Positions 1 through 8,329 of a DNA stretch of 64,000 bases are shown here, piece after piece. The DNA lies in NCBI RefSeq assembly GCF_903652925.1, contig NZ_CAHLAR010000003.1, forward strand, positions 186,001-250,000, given 5' to 3'. The stretch comes from Achromobacter anxifer (GTDB lineage Bacteria; Pseudomonadota; Gammaproteobacteria; Burkholderiales; Burkholderiaceae_B). The first letter of the stretch is position 1; the number at the start of each line of letters is the position of its first letter. The notes below the pieces were generated by a model that searched no databases, was not told the DNA's origin, and was given only the letters and a program-made list of their open reading frames with translations. Position numbers and translations under genes: made by a program.

Positions 1-365
1 TGATCGAACGCCTGCGCCAGGGCGCGGCCGGCGCGCCGACCTCGCCCGAACATTGGGCCAACCGCATCCACATCGATGACGCGGCGGCGGCCGTGGTCCA
101 CCTGGCGCTGCTGCCCCAGGCCGAGCCTGTCTACATAGGCTGCGACGACACGCCCCTGCCCCTGCACGAGCTCTACGCCGATCTGGCCAGGATGATCGGC
201 GCTCCCGCGCCACGCGAGGCTGCGGCGCCACCCAATGTCGGCAGCAAGAAGCTCAGCAACGCCCGCCTGCGCGCCAGCGGCTTTACCCTGCAATGGCCGG
301 ACTCGCGGCAAGGCTATGCCGCGCTGCTGGCGGCTGCCGGCAAGCAGGAAGCGCCGCAGGCATAG
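1..365 (+). CDS. NAD-dependent epimerase/SDR family protein, C-terminal part (partial)
   Basis: The reading frame is open from base 3 of the window, so the 5' end of the gene lies outside. About 120 residues remain. The segment NRIHIDDAAAAVVHLA is the typical late part of extended SDR/epimerase proteins (YeeZ/YfcH-like), where an R-I-H-x-D-D motif precedes the helix that closes the substrate pocket. The Rossmann dinucleotide site and the YxxxK catalytic residues would be upstream and cannot be seen. The tail contains a basic GSKKLSNARL-like stretch also usual in this group. Substrate is unknown. It ends 72 bases before the P450 start and could be co-transcribed with it. Confidence 0.75.
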   Translation, partial: IERLRQGAAGAPTSPEHWANRIHIDDAAAAVVHLALLPQAEPVYIGCDDTPLPLHELYADLARMIGAPAPREAAAPPNVGSKKLSNARLRASGFTLQWPDSRQGYAALLAAAGKQEAPQA

Positions 366-437
366 TTCGCCAAGCATCGAATCGTGGGTGGCAAAGCTGG
401 CCGATACTGGCGGCCAGAACCACCACCGGTCCATGCC

Positions 438-1541
438 ATGCCTCCCGAACATCCCTTGCAGGCGGTCACCCATCCCGACCCCTACCCCTACTACGCCGCG
501 CTGGCGCGCGACAGGCCGCTCTACCGCGACGCGGCGCTGGACCTGTGGGTCGCCAGCCATCCGGATGCGATAGCGGCCGTAATGCGCCATCCCGCGGCGC
601 GCGTGCGGCCTCCGGCGGAACCGGTGCCCACGCACCTATGCCCCGGCCCCGCCGGCGAGCTGTTCGGCCGCTTCGTACGCATGAACGACAGCGCGACGCA
701 TGCGCAGCTGAAGACGCTGCTGACCGCCTATCTCCGTGACCAGGTCACCCAGGCGGGTCCGCCCTCCTGGCCGGACCTGGGCGCGTTGAACGCCGCCGCC
801 GTCGACCGCTACCTGGGCGCGGCGCCGGTGCATGCGCAGGCCGCCTTCCTGGGCCTGCCGCAAGAAGCGTATGCGGATTGCGCGGCGGACATCGCGGCCT
901 TCCTGTCCGCCCTGCCGGCCACGGCCGCGGCGGATCGCATCGCCGCCGGACACGCCGCGGCGCAACGCCTGCAATCGCGCCTGGAATCCCATCTGCAAGC
1001 CCCGGACGCCGCGCCGGCCCTGCGCCGATTGCGCGAGGACAGCGAGAAAGCCGGCATCTCGCCCGCGCTATTGGCGGCGAACCTGGCCGGCCTGCTGTTC
1101 CAGTCCTGCGAGGCGGGCGCGGGCCTGCTGGGCAACGCGATCATCCTGGCCGGACGGCGCGGCGTATCCGCCGACCTCGGGGACGATGCGGCCCTGGCGC
1201 TGCTGGACGACGTGGAGCGCTGCGATCCGCCGCTGCACAACACCCGCCGCTTCCTCGCCGCCGACATCGAGGTCCGCGGCCAGCACATCGCGGCGGGCCA
1301 GACCGTACTGCTGGTGCTGGCCGCCGCGGCCACGCTGCAGCCGCAGGCGCATTGGACTTTCGGCGCGTTCGGCCATGCCTGCCCCGGCCGACTGCCCGCC
1401 CGTCAGCATGCGGCGGGCGCGCTGGTCCGCCTGCTGCGCGCGGGCCTGCCCGCCGCCGCGCTGGCGGCCCGCTTCCGTTACCGGCCCCTGCCCAACGCAC
1501 GCATACCCCAGTTCGATTTTCCCGAGGAGCAAGCAGCATGA
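438..1541 (+). CDS. Atypical short cytochrome P450
   Basis: A 367-residue P450-like haem protein. The start is taken at the ATG of MPPEHPLQAV, where similarity to soluble bacterial P450s begins; in-frame codons upstream look non-coding. Seen: the RMNDSATH segment of helix C, an I-helix-like LLFQSCEAGAGLLGN (residues about 219-233), DPPLHNTRR after helix K, and the haem-ligand loop FGAFGHACPG with Cys315. Odd: the I helix has Gly where the oxygen-activating Thr is expected, the helix-K ExxR motif reads DVER (258-261), the loop has Phe where the first conserved Gly after FG-x should be, and the meander between LAAAA and the haem loop is only about 8 residues instead of over 20. It may be a peroxygenase-like, non-monooxygenase or decayed P450. 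The stop overlaps the next start (ATGA), so the two are translationally coupled. Confidence 0.8.
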   Translation: MPPEHPLQAVTHPDPYPYYAALARDRPLYRDAALDLWVASHPDAIAAVMRHPAARVRPPAEPVPTHLCPGPAGELFGRFVRMNDSATHAQLKTLLTAYLRDQVTQAGPPSWPDLGALNAAAVDRYLGAAPVHAQAAFLGLPQEAYADCAADIAAFLSALPATAAADRIAAGHAAAQRLQSRLESHLQAPDAAPALRRLREDSEKAGISPALLAANLAGLLFQSCEAGAGLLGNAIILAGRRGVSADLGDDAALALLDDVERCDPPLHNTRRFLAADIEVRGQHIAAGQTVLLVLAAAATLQPQAHWTFGAFGHACPGRLPARQHAAGALVRLLRAGLPAAALAARFRYRPLPNARIPQFDFPEEQAA

Positions 1542-1882
1542 TCGCAGTGATTTTTGAAGTCGAGCCCGCCCACGGCAATCCCGACCCCTATCTGGATATC
1601 GCCGCCAGCCTGATCGACGAACTGAAAGCCATGGACGGCTTCATCTCGGTGGAACGCTTCCAGAGCCTGTCCTCGCCGGGCAAGCTGCTGTCGTTGTCGT
1701 TCTGGCGGGACGAGGACGCGGTCAAGCGCTGGCGCACGCTGGAATCGCATCGCCGCGCCCAGGAAGCGGGGCGCGGCGGCGTCTTCGCCAACTACCGCCT
1801 GCGCGTGGCGCAGGTGCTGCGCGACTACGGCATGCATGAGCGCGACGCGACGCCGGCCGACAGCCGCGACCGGCACGGCTGA
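1538..1882 (+). CDS. Antibiotic biosynthesis monooxygenase (ABM) domain protein
   Basis: A 114-residue single-domain protein of the dimeric ferredoxin-like ABM fold. Seen: IAVIFEVEP first strand, a helix with DELKAMDGFISVERFQS, then LLSLSFWRDEDAVKRWR and SHRRAQEAGRG, the order usual in ABM proteins. Family members act as cofactor-free monooxygenases on quinol-like substrates or as haem-degrading enzymes, but many have no known role. A GAGGAG ribosome site lies in the end of the P450 gene and the two genes overlap by four bases (ATGA), so P450 and ABM are probably made in fixed ratio. Substrate cannot be named. It converges on the ABC ATPase gene, leaving only 10 bases between stops. Confidence 0.8.
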   Translation: MIAVIFEVEPAHGNPDPYLDIAASLIDELKAMDGFISVERFQSLSSPGKLLSLSFWRDEDAVKRWRTLESHRRAQEAGRGGVFANYRLRVAQVLRDYGMHERDATPADSRDRHG

Positions 1883-1892
1883 GACCCTCGCC

Positions 1893-3668
1893 TCAGGCCC
1901 CGGCAGCGGCCGCCGCCAGCGCCACCCGGTGGGTGGCGCCGGATTCCAGCACCGCCGCCATCGCGGGCGCGCCCAGCGCGGCCGACGGGTCGAAGTAGTC
2001 GGCTTCATCGCGCCCCTGCCCTGCCGGCAGATCGCGCACCTCGACGCGAAAGCCCTCGGCCGGATTGCCGCGCAGCTCAGGCACCGCCTGCAACAGGCGG
2101 CGCGTGTAGGGATGCGTGGGCCGGTCGAACACTTCGTCGCGCGTGCCTTCTTCGACGATATGGCCGCGCAGCATCACCACCACGCGGTCGGCGATCTGCT
2201 CGACCACGCCCAGGTCGTGCGAGATCAGCAGGCAAGCGAAGCCATGGGACCGCTGCAGCGACATCAGCGTCTCCAGCACCTGTTTCTGCACCGTGACGTC
2301 CAGCGCGGATACCGGCTCGTCGGCGATGATGACCTCGGGCCGCAGCACCAGCGCCCGCGCGATGGCGACACGCTGGCGCTGGCCGCCCGACAATTCGTGC
2401 GCATAGCGCTCGGCGTAGCCGTCGCCCAGGCCCACGTCGCGCAAGGCCTCCGCCACGCGCTGGCGCCGGATCTCGGGCGTCATGCCGGCTTCCAGCCGCA
2501 GCCCCTCGCCCACCAGGTCGCCGATGGTCATGCGCGGGTCCAGCGAGGAATAGGGATCCTGGAACACCATCTGCACGCGCCGGCGGGCCGCCTGCCAGGC
2601 CTGGCCCGAGCCGCCCGCGGGCAAGGCTTGGCCGTCCAGCTCGATCCGCCCCTGGGCCTGCGGCACCAGGCCCAGGATGGACATCATGACGGTGGTCTTG
2701 CCGCTGCCCGACTCGCCGACGATGGCCAGCGTTTCACCGGGAGCCACCGCGAACGTCGCCTGGTGCACCGCCCGCACGGCGCGCTTGCTGAACCAGCCTT
2801 CCCGCACCGAGTAGTCGATCGCCAGGCCGTCGACCTGCAGGATGGGCGGACGGTCCACAGCCGCGCGGGCCGGCCCGCGCTTGGGCAGCGCATCCAGCAG
2901 GCTGAGCGTATACGGGTCCGCCGGCCGCGACAGCACCTCCGCCACCGGCCCGGTCTCGACCGCCCGCCCGCGGCACATGACCAGCACGCGCTGCGTGTAG
3001 GCAGCCACCAGCGCCAGGTTGTGGCTGATGAAGATCAGCGCCGTGTCCTGCTCGCGCGTCAGCTCGCACATCAGGTCCAGCACCTCCTTCTGCACCACGC
3101 AGTCCAGCGCCGTGGTGGGCTCGTCGGCGATCAGCAGGCGCGGCTTGAGCAGCATCACGCCCGCCAGCAGGATGCGCTGGCGCATGCCACCCGAGAACTC
3201 GTGCGGATAGCGCTTCATGCAGTCGCGCGCGTCGCGCACGCGCACCCGTTCCAGCATCCGCACGGCCTCGTCCCAGGCTGCGCGGCGCGTCATGCCCCGC
3301 CGCAGCACCAGCGCCTCGATCAATTGCTCGCCGACACGGAACGCAGGATTCAGCGACACCATTGGCTCCTGGAACACCATGCCGATGCCGGTGCCGCGCT
3401 TCGCCAGCCAGTCGCGCGGCGTCTGCCGCAGCAGGTCCTGGCCCTCGAACAGCGCCTGTCCGCCGCTGATGCGCGCCGAATCCGGCAGCAGGCCCAGCAG
3501 CGTCTTGCCGATGAGCGTCTTGCCGCTGCCGGATTCCCCGACGATGGACAGCGACTCGCCGGCATGCAGATCGAACGACACCCGGTTCACCACGGGCGCG
3601 GCATCGCGCTTGCCCGGAAAACGGATCTCCAGGTCGCGCACGGACAACAAGGGTTGCGCTGCGCTCAT
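1893..3668 (-). CDS. Dipeptide-type ABC transporter, fused double ATPase (DppD-DppF type)
   Basis: A 591-residue protein with two complete ABC ATPase domains. First domain: Walker A at residues 44-51 (GESGSGKT), signature FSGGM at 159-163, Walker B LLIADEP at 178-184. Second domain: Walker A at 318-325, signature LSGGQ at 427-431, Walker B ending in DEP near 452. Each domain carries the C-terminal extension with the YTxxLL motif of the oligopeptide (Opp/Dpp) family. It energises the inner-membrane permease encoded just upstream. Start chosen at MSAAQPLLSV because its ATG overlaps the permease stop (ATGA); the frame further upstream is only an open shadow inside the permease gene. Last gene of the five-gene operon headed by the C45 enzyme. 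Confidence 0.93.
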   Translation of the reverse strand: MSAAQPLLSVRDLEIRFPGKRDAAPVVNRVSFDLHAGESLSIVGESGSGKTLIGKTLLGLLPDSARISGGQALFEGQDLLRQTPRDWLAKRGTGIGMVFQEPMVSLNPAFRVGEQLIEALVLRRGMTRRAAWDEAVRMLERVRVRDARDCMKRYPHEFSGGMRQRILLAGVMLLKPRLLIADEPTTALDCVVQKEVLDLMCELTREQDTALIFISHNLALVAAYTQRVLVMCRGRAVETGPVAEVLSRPADPYTLSLLDALPKRGPARAAVDRPPILQVDGLAIDYSVREGWFSKRAVRAVHQATFAVAPGETLAIVGESGSGKTTVMMSILGLVPQAQGRIELDGQALPAGGSGQAWQAARRRVQMVFQDPYSSLDPRMTIGDLVGEGLRLEAGMTPEIRRQRVAEALRDVGLGDGYAERYAHELSGGQRQRVAIARALVLRPEVIIADEPVSALDVTVQKQVLETLMSLQRSHGFACLLISHDLGVVEQIADRVVVMLRGHIVEEGTRDEVFDRPTHPYTRRLLQAVPELRGNPAEGFRVEVRDLPAGQGRDEADYFDPSAALGAPAMAAVLESGATHRVALAAAAAGA

Positions 3669-4486
3669 GCCATCACCCCGCGCATGCGCGGATCCAGCAG
3701 GTCGCGCACCGCGTCGCCCAGCAGGTTGATGCCCAGCAGGCTCAGCGAAATCATGGCGCCCGGGAACACGGCCAGCCAGATCGCCTGGTCCATGGCGTTG
3801 CGGCTTTCGGACAGCATGCCGCCCCAGGTGGCCAGCGGCGGCGGCACGCCCAGGCCAAGGAAGCTCAGCGCGCTTTCCGCCAACAGGGCGGAACCGAAGA
3901 TGGAGGTCGCGAAGATCAGCAGCGGCGGCAGGCAATTGGGCAGCACGTGGCGGAACACGGTCCACAGGCCGCCGTGGCCGGTGGCGCGCGAGGCGATGAC
4001 GAAATCGCGCTGGCGCAGCGACAGCGCCGCGCCGCGCGCGATGCGCGAGACGGACGGCGAATACGCCAGGCCCAGCGCCAGCACCACGCCCCACTTGGAC
4101 GGTCCCAGCACCGTCATGATCCCGAGCGCGAGCAGCAGGCCCGGAAACGCCATCAGCGATTCCACCAGCACGGTGATACCGCGGTCGACCCAGCCGCCCG
4201 CATAGCCGGCCGTGACGCCTATCGTCGTGCCCAGCAATAGCGCCAGCAGCACGGAGAACACACTGACGGCCACGCTGACCCCGGCGCCGGCCATCAGCCG
4301 CGACAACACGTCGCGGCCGAACTCATCGGTGCCCAGCCAGTACTCGGCCGACGGCGGCGAAAAGCGCGCCAGCAGATCGCCTTCCAGCGGATCGTGCGGC
4401 GTATAGACCAGCCCGACCAGGGCCAGCAGCACCACGCCCCCGACCAGCGCGCCGCCCAGGACGGCATTGGTATGTTTAAAGCCCAT
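3665..4486 (-). CDS. Dipeptide-type ABC transporter permease (DppC-like)
   Basis: 273 residues with about six membrane segments (first at roughly residues 9-27, LGGALVGGVVLLALVGLVY). The sequence has the DppC hallmarks: an early DPL...FSPPSAEYWLGTDEFGRDVLSR stretch just after the first helix, and the EAA-type coupling loop IASRATGHGGLWTVFRHVLPN that docks onto the ATPase. The C-terminal NLLGDAVRDLLDPRMRG is also typical. It forms the inner-membrane channel together with the DppB-like partner, 7 bases upstream. Its stop overlaps the ATPase start by four bases. Confidence 0.93.
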   Translation of the reverse strand: MGFKHTNAVLGGALVGGVVLLALVGLVYTPHDPLEGDLLARFSPPSAEYWLGTDEFGRDVLSRLMAGAGVSVAVSVFSVLLALLLGTTIGVTAGYAGGWVDRGITVLVESLMAFPGLLLALGIMTVLGPSKWGVVLALGLAYSPSVSRIARGAALSLRQRDFVIASRATGHGGLWTVFRHVLPNCLPPLLIFATSIFGSALLAESALSFLGLGVPPPLATWGGMLSESRNAMDQAIWLAVFPGAMISLSLLGINLLGDAVRDLLDPRMRGVMA

Positions 4487-4493
4487 GATGATC

Positions 4494-5438
4494 CTATTGA
4501 AGCTTCACGCGCGGGTCGAACAGCGGATACAGCAGATCCACCACCAGATTGACCGCCACGTACAAGAGCGCGATGAACAGCAGGCAGCCCTGCACCACCG
4601 GGTAGTCGCGCGCATAGATGCTTTCCACCAGCAAGCGGCCGATGCCGGGCAACGTGAACACGGTCTCGATCACGGCGGCGCCCGAAAGCAGATGGCCCAG
4701 CATCAGGCCGATCACCGTCAAGGTCGGGCCGAAGGAATTCGGCAGCACGTGGCGCAGCATGACGCGCTTTTCCGGCAGCCCCTTGGCGCGGGCATGGGCC
4801 ACGTATTCCAGCCGCAAAGTCTCGATGGTGCTGGCCCGCATCATGCGCGTGATCGCGGCGATCTCCGTCAATACGATGGCGCAGACCGGCAGCACCAGGT
4901 AGCGCGCCGCGCCCAGGCCGCCCTGGGCGATCGATTCGAAGCCATACACCGGCAGCCAGTTCAGCTTGACGCCGAACAGCCAGATCAGCAGGATGCCCAC
5001 CCAGAAGCTGGGCATGGATACGAACAGGATCGAGGTCGACACGATGGCGGTATCGGCGCGGCGGTTCTGGCGCCAGGCGGCAACCATGCCGGCCGGTATC
5101 GCCACCAGGCAGGCCAGCAGCGTGGCGGTTAGCACCACCTGGGCCGTCACCGCGAAGTGCGTCAGCACCAGATGCATCACCGGCTCGCGGCGCGCGATCG
5201 ACATGCCGAGGTCGCCGTGCAACGCATTGCCGACCCAGATCAGGAACTGCTCGCCTACGGGACGGTCCAGCCCCAGGGCGTGGCGCATTTCCGCCAGCAG
5301 GGCCGGATTGTCGATATCGCCCAGCATCAATGACGCCGGGTCTCCGGGAATCGCGCGTATCAGCGCGAACACGAGCACCGTGACCACGATCACGGTGGGC
5401 ACCGACGCCGCGATGCGCTTGAGTAGATAGCCCAGCAC
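4494..5438 (-). CDS. Dipeptide-type ABC transporter permease (DppB-like)
   Basis: 314 residues starting MLGYLLKRIAASVPTVIVV, the classic N-terminus of DppB/OppB permeases (first membrane helix preceded by a KR pair). An early periplasmic segment IPGDPASLMLGD matches the family's PGDP motif. The EAA loop reads YVAHARAKGLPEKRVMLRHVLPN. The end NLVVDLLYPLFDPRVKL is the usual DppB C-terminus. Pairs with the DppC-like permease as the heterodimeric pore. Only 6 bases separate it from the binding-protein gene, so it belongs to the same operon. Confidence 0.93.
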   Translation of the reverse strand: MLGYLLKRIAASVPTVIVVTVLVFALIRAIPGDPASLMLGDIDNPALLAEMRHALGLDRPVGEQFLIWVGNALHGDLGMSIARREPVMHLVLTHFAVTAQVVLTATLLACLVAIPAGMVAAWRQNRRADTAIVSTSILFVSMPSFWVGILLIWLFGVKLNWLPVYGFESIAQGGLGAARYLVLPVCAIVLTEIAAITRMMRASTIETLRLEYVAHARAKGLPEKRVMLRHVLPNSFGPTLTVIGLMLGHLLSGAAVIETVFTLPGIGRLLVESIYARDYPVVQGCLLFIALLYVAVNLVVDLLYPLFDPRVKLQ

Positions 5439-5444
5439 GGCGCC

Positions 5445-7016
5445 TCAGTTCTTGGTCACGTTGAAGAAGCGCGGCTTGCGCAGCGGCCAGCCCGTGAAGC
5501 CTTGCAGCTTGCTGGAGACGACCACATAGCCCGGCTTGTTGTAGTACATCAGCAGCGGCGTGTCGCGCAGCATCAGCGCATGCAGCTTGTCGAAGGCCTG
5601 CTTGCGCGCGGCGGGATCGGACTCGGCTTCTATGCTTTCAAGAATGGCCGCGGCCTCGGGGCTTTCCCATTGAGCCATCGGCGTCTTGGACTTGTCGCCG
5701 ATCACGTCGCGGAACATCAGCGCCGGCTCGGTGCGCGCCGAGTAGGCGAAAGCCATCAGCTGGAACTTGCCTTCGCGGAAGTTGGTCACCTGGGTGCCCC
5801 ATTCCAGCATGTCCAGCTCGGCCTTGATGCCGGCCTTGCCCAGCAACTGCTGCGTCACCACCGCAACGCGGTACAGATAGGGATAGCGCTTGTTGGCCTG
5901 CAGCTTCAGGGGTTCGCCGCGATAGCCCGCGGCGTCGAGCAGACGCTTGACCTCCTTCAGGTTCTTCTCGTAGCCCGCGCGGTCGGCCTCGGAGTAGTAG
6001 ACGCTGGCTGCTGGCACCAGGGACGGGTTGTAGTCCGCCTGGCCATTGTTCAGGGCCTTGGCGATGCCGGGAAAATCCAGCGCCAGCGCGATGGCGCGGC
6101 GCATGTTGACGTCCGACAGCAAGGGCGCGCGCGTCTGCATCAGCAGGTTGACGGTGTCCAGCCCCTGTTCGGTGACGATGTTCCAGCGCGGGTCCTTGAC
6201 CGGCAGATTGTCCTCGTCGGCGTTGTAGGCGTCGACCTGCCCCGCCATCAGCGCCGCCTTCTGCGCGGCGGCGTCCGGAATCACCACAAAGCGCACGTTG
6301 GCCTGCGCGGTCTTCTTGCCGGCCATGCCGCTAGGCGCTTCCTCGCGCGGCTTGTAGCCCGCGTAGGGCGTCAGCAGCACGTACTGTTCCTTCTTCCATT
6401 CGGCCAGGACGTAGGGGCCGGTGCCTATGGGCTTGGTCCACTTGCCGTCGGCATCGACGCTCTTGGCGCTCAGCACCGGCATCGGGCACTGGACGCTGGC
6501 CATCTGGTCCAGGAACAGCGCGTAGGGCTGGTCCAACCGGAACACCACCGTGGCGGGATCGGGCGTCTCGACCGCCACGACCTTGGCGCCCTTGCTGCCG
6601 TCGTAGAGGTTCTTGCAGGAATACTCGGACTGGGCGCCATTGAGATAGTCGTAGGTCCACTTGACGTCGGCCGAGGTCATGGGCGTGCCGTCGTGGAAAG
6701 TGATGCCCTGGCGCAGCTTGAACGTGTAGGCGCGCTTGTCGTCGGACAGCGTCCAGCTGTCGGCCAGCATCGGGGCCACGCTCATGTCGGCGCGCAGCGC
6801 CACCAGGGACTCCACCACGTGCGCGAGCACGTTGTCGGTGGAGGTGTTGCGGGACCGTCCGCCCGGCAGCGTGGTCGGCGTGCCCGAACCTTCGGCGTAG
6901 CGGATTTCGGGTACGGCGGCCTGCGCCCATGCCGCGGCGGGCACGGCGGCCATGGCGCCGGCCAGCGCGGCGGACAACAACAGCGTGTGCTTGACGCGCG
7001 AACCATGCGAATTCAT
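5445..7016 (-). CDS. ABC transporter substrate-binding protein, family 5 (peptide/opine/nickel type)
   Basis: 523 residues. The ATG of MNSHGSRVKHTLLLS is preferred over upstream in-frame codons because a GGAG ribosome site lies at proper distance and a signal peptide follows at once (residues 1-32, cleaved near AWAQA). The mature part has the family-5 signature near YTFKLRQGITFHDGTPMTSADVKW, the loop that starts the second lobe, plus the TGPYVLAEWKKEQYVL motif. It captures the ligand in the periplasm for the DppBC-like pore. Ligand unknown; family members bind oligopeptides, but also glutathione, opines, nickel and drug-like amides. The pairing with the C45 acyltransferase gene suggests an acylated amino compound (inference). 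Confidence 0.92.
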   Translation of the reverse strand: MNSHGSRVKHTLLLSAALAGAMAAVPAAAWAQAAVPEIRYAEGSGTPTTLPGGRSRNTSTDNVLAHVVESLVALRADMSVAPMLADSWTLSDDKRAYTFKLRQGITFHDGTPMTSADVKWTYDYLNGAQSEYSCKNLYDGSKGAKVVAVETPDPATVVFRLDQPYALFLDQMASVQCPMPVLSAKSVDADGKWTKPIGTGPYVLAEWKKEQYVLLTPYAGYKPREEAPSGMAGKKTAQANVRFVVIPDAAAQKAALMAGQVDAYNADEDNLPVKDPRWNIVTEQGLDTVNLLMQTRAPLLSDVNMRRAIALALDFPGIAKALNNGQADYNPSLVPAASVYYSEADRAGYEKNLKEVKRLLDAAGYRGEPLKLQANKRYPYLYRVAVVTQQLLGKAGIKAELDMLEWGTQVTNFREGKFQLMAFAYSARTEPALMFRDVIGDKSKTPMAQWESPEAAAILESIEAESDPAARKQAFDKLHALMLRDTPLLMYYNKPGYVVVSSKLQGFTGWPLRKPRFFNVTKN

Positions 7017-7066
7017 AGGGATCACTCCAGGTGCGGCGCTCGCCGCGTACGGGTCTGGGGGCCGGC

Positions 7067-8173
7067 TCAGAACAGCCGGTACTCCGCGAAATTGCGTCCT
7101 TCGTAGGGCTTGCGGGCGATCCACATCACGCCGCTTGCAGGCTCCATCAAGGTGGTGGCCACCGTGGCCGAAATGCTGTCGAAGCTGGCCGGCTTGGGCG
7201 AACGCAGCACGCCGTCGGGTGCGGCGAAGTCATCGGCCAGGATGCGCTTGACCACGTCCCAGTCGATGCCGCCGGCGGCGCGTGCCAGCATGTCCTGCAC
7301 GCGGCGCTGCCGGTAGATCGAATCGGGATTGGCCGCCAGGCCCTTGTCGAACAGCTTGGCGCGCGCGGGCTGGCTGATCCAATGGTTGGCGTGGACCAGC
7401 AAGCCGTCCTCCGGGGTGATCCAGAAGATTTCGTCGGGCGAGCATTCCAGGTCGACCGCCTCGCCCTGCGCCTGCGCCAGCATCAGGTTGTTGGAGCAGA
7501 AGCGCCGCGAGGCCCACAGCACCTTCATGGCGTTGCAGATGTTGGAGGCTTCCAGCATCTTGCGCCGCACCAGCACCAGCGGCACCTCGGCGGGGCGCTG
7601 GTAATCGTGCTCGCAGGACAGGAAGTTGCCGGACAGCGAAACGCCGGCGCTGTTGAAGCCGTGGCGCGCCAGGCTGCCCGCCTCGGTGAACATCAGCAGG
7701 TCGGGGCCGTCTTCGCGGCGCATGCGCAGCACGATGCCGGTGTCCACGCATTCCTCGCGCCAGTCCCAGTTGTGCGCATGCATGAGCTTGCCGCCGGCGG
7801 CGGCCTCGGGCAGGACGACCAGGCCGGTGCAGCCATCGTCCAGCCCCTTGCGGGCGCGGCCCAGTTCGGCATGGCCGAACATCATTTCGGTGCGGCAGTT
7901 GATGACCACCACGTCTTCCAGCGCCTGGCCCGATCCGTCGGCGATGCCGCGCAACTCTTCCAGATAGGCCGCGTCGTAGTCGCCCACCACCGGCACCATG
8001 GCCGCCGCCAGCTGCTTCAGGCGGTCGGCGCCCACGCCGCGGCGTTCCAGTTGCCCGCGGTATAGGGCCACGCTGCGCGCCACGCGCTCGGGGACGGCGG
8101 CGCCATGCTGGCGGCCCCGCTCGTAGGGGCTGCCCTGTACGTCGACCAGGGGAAAGGGGGTAGGCAAAGTCAC
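7067..8173 (-). CDS. C45-family N-terminal-nucleophile acyltransferase/amidohydrolase (penicillin acyltransferase-like)
   Basis: 368 residues similar in plan to acyl-CoA:6-aminopenicillanate acyltransferase (peptidase family C45). These proteins cut themselves before a Gly-Cys bond and the freed Cys becomes the nucleophile. Here the site is LDDGCTGLVV with Cys115. Other family marks: SPYERGRQHG at residues 15-24, an INCRTEM strand (91-97) carrying the conserved Arg, HAHNWDW, and LARHGFNSAGVSLSGNFL. No signal peptide, so it should act in the cytoplasm, probably on amides delivered by the ABC importer whose genes follow in the operon (51-base gap). Bacterial homologues are mostly uncharacterised. 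Divergent from the GntR regulator gene. Confidence 0.88.
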   Translation of the reverse strand: MTLPTPFPLVDVQGSPYERGRQHGAAVPERVARSVALYRGQLERRGVGADRLKQLAAAMVPVVGDYDAAYLEELRGIADGSGQALEDVVVINCRTEMMFGHAELGRARKGLDDGCTGLVVLPEAAAGGKLMHAHNWDWREECVDTGIVLRMRREDGPDLLMFTEAGSLARHGFNSAGVSLSGNFLSCEHDYQRPAEVPLVLVRRKMLEASNICNAMKVLWASRRFCSNNLMLAQAQGEAVDLECSPDEIFWITPEDGLLVHANHWISQPARAKLFDKGLAANPDSIYRQRRVQDMLARAAGGIDWDVVKRILADDFAAPDGVLRSPKPASFDSISATVATTLMEPASGVMWIARKPYEGRNFAEYRLF

Positions 8174-8213
8174 GGCTCAAGGCTCCGGCATGATTCAATC
8201 AGACCGGCAAATT

Positions 8214-8244
8214 TTGTACTAATATATGAAAAAGTTCAATACAA
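8214..8244. promoter_or_regulatory. 31-bp inverted-repeat element between the C45 operon and the GntR gene (copy 1)
   Basis: TTGTACT at 8214-8220 and AATACAA at 8238-8244, separated by 17 bases, in an AT-rich island inside GC-rich DNA. Read on the minus strand toward the C45 gene it begins TTGTATTG, and 22 of its 31 positions equal the element at 9286-9316. The distance to the C45 start codon is about 41 bases. Likely operator of the adjacent GntR regulator; it may also contain promoter elements. Confidence 0.65.
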
Positions 8245-8329
8245 GGGTTTCCCCCAGGCGCGAATGGCGACCTCCGCGCCCGGCGGCTCTCCGGTACCAT
8301 TCCCACTCCTACGCCCTAGCCGCAAGCCC

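Noticed and set aside
1836-4205. A 789-codon plus-strand frame opposite the ABC transporter genes
   Set aside because: Antisense to a fused double ATPase and permease with all motifs; no recognisable fold of its own.
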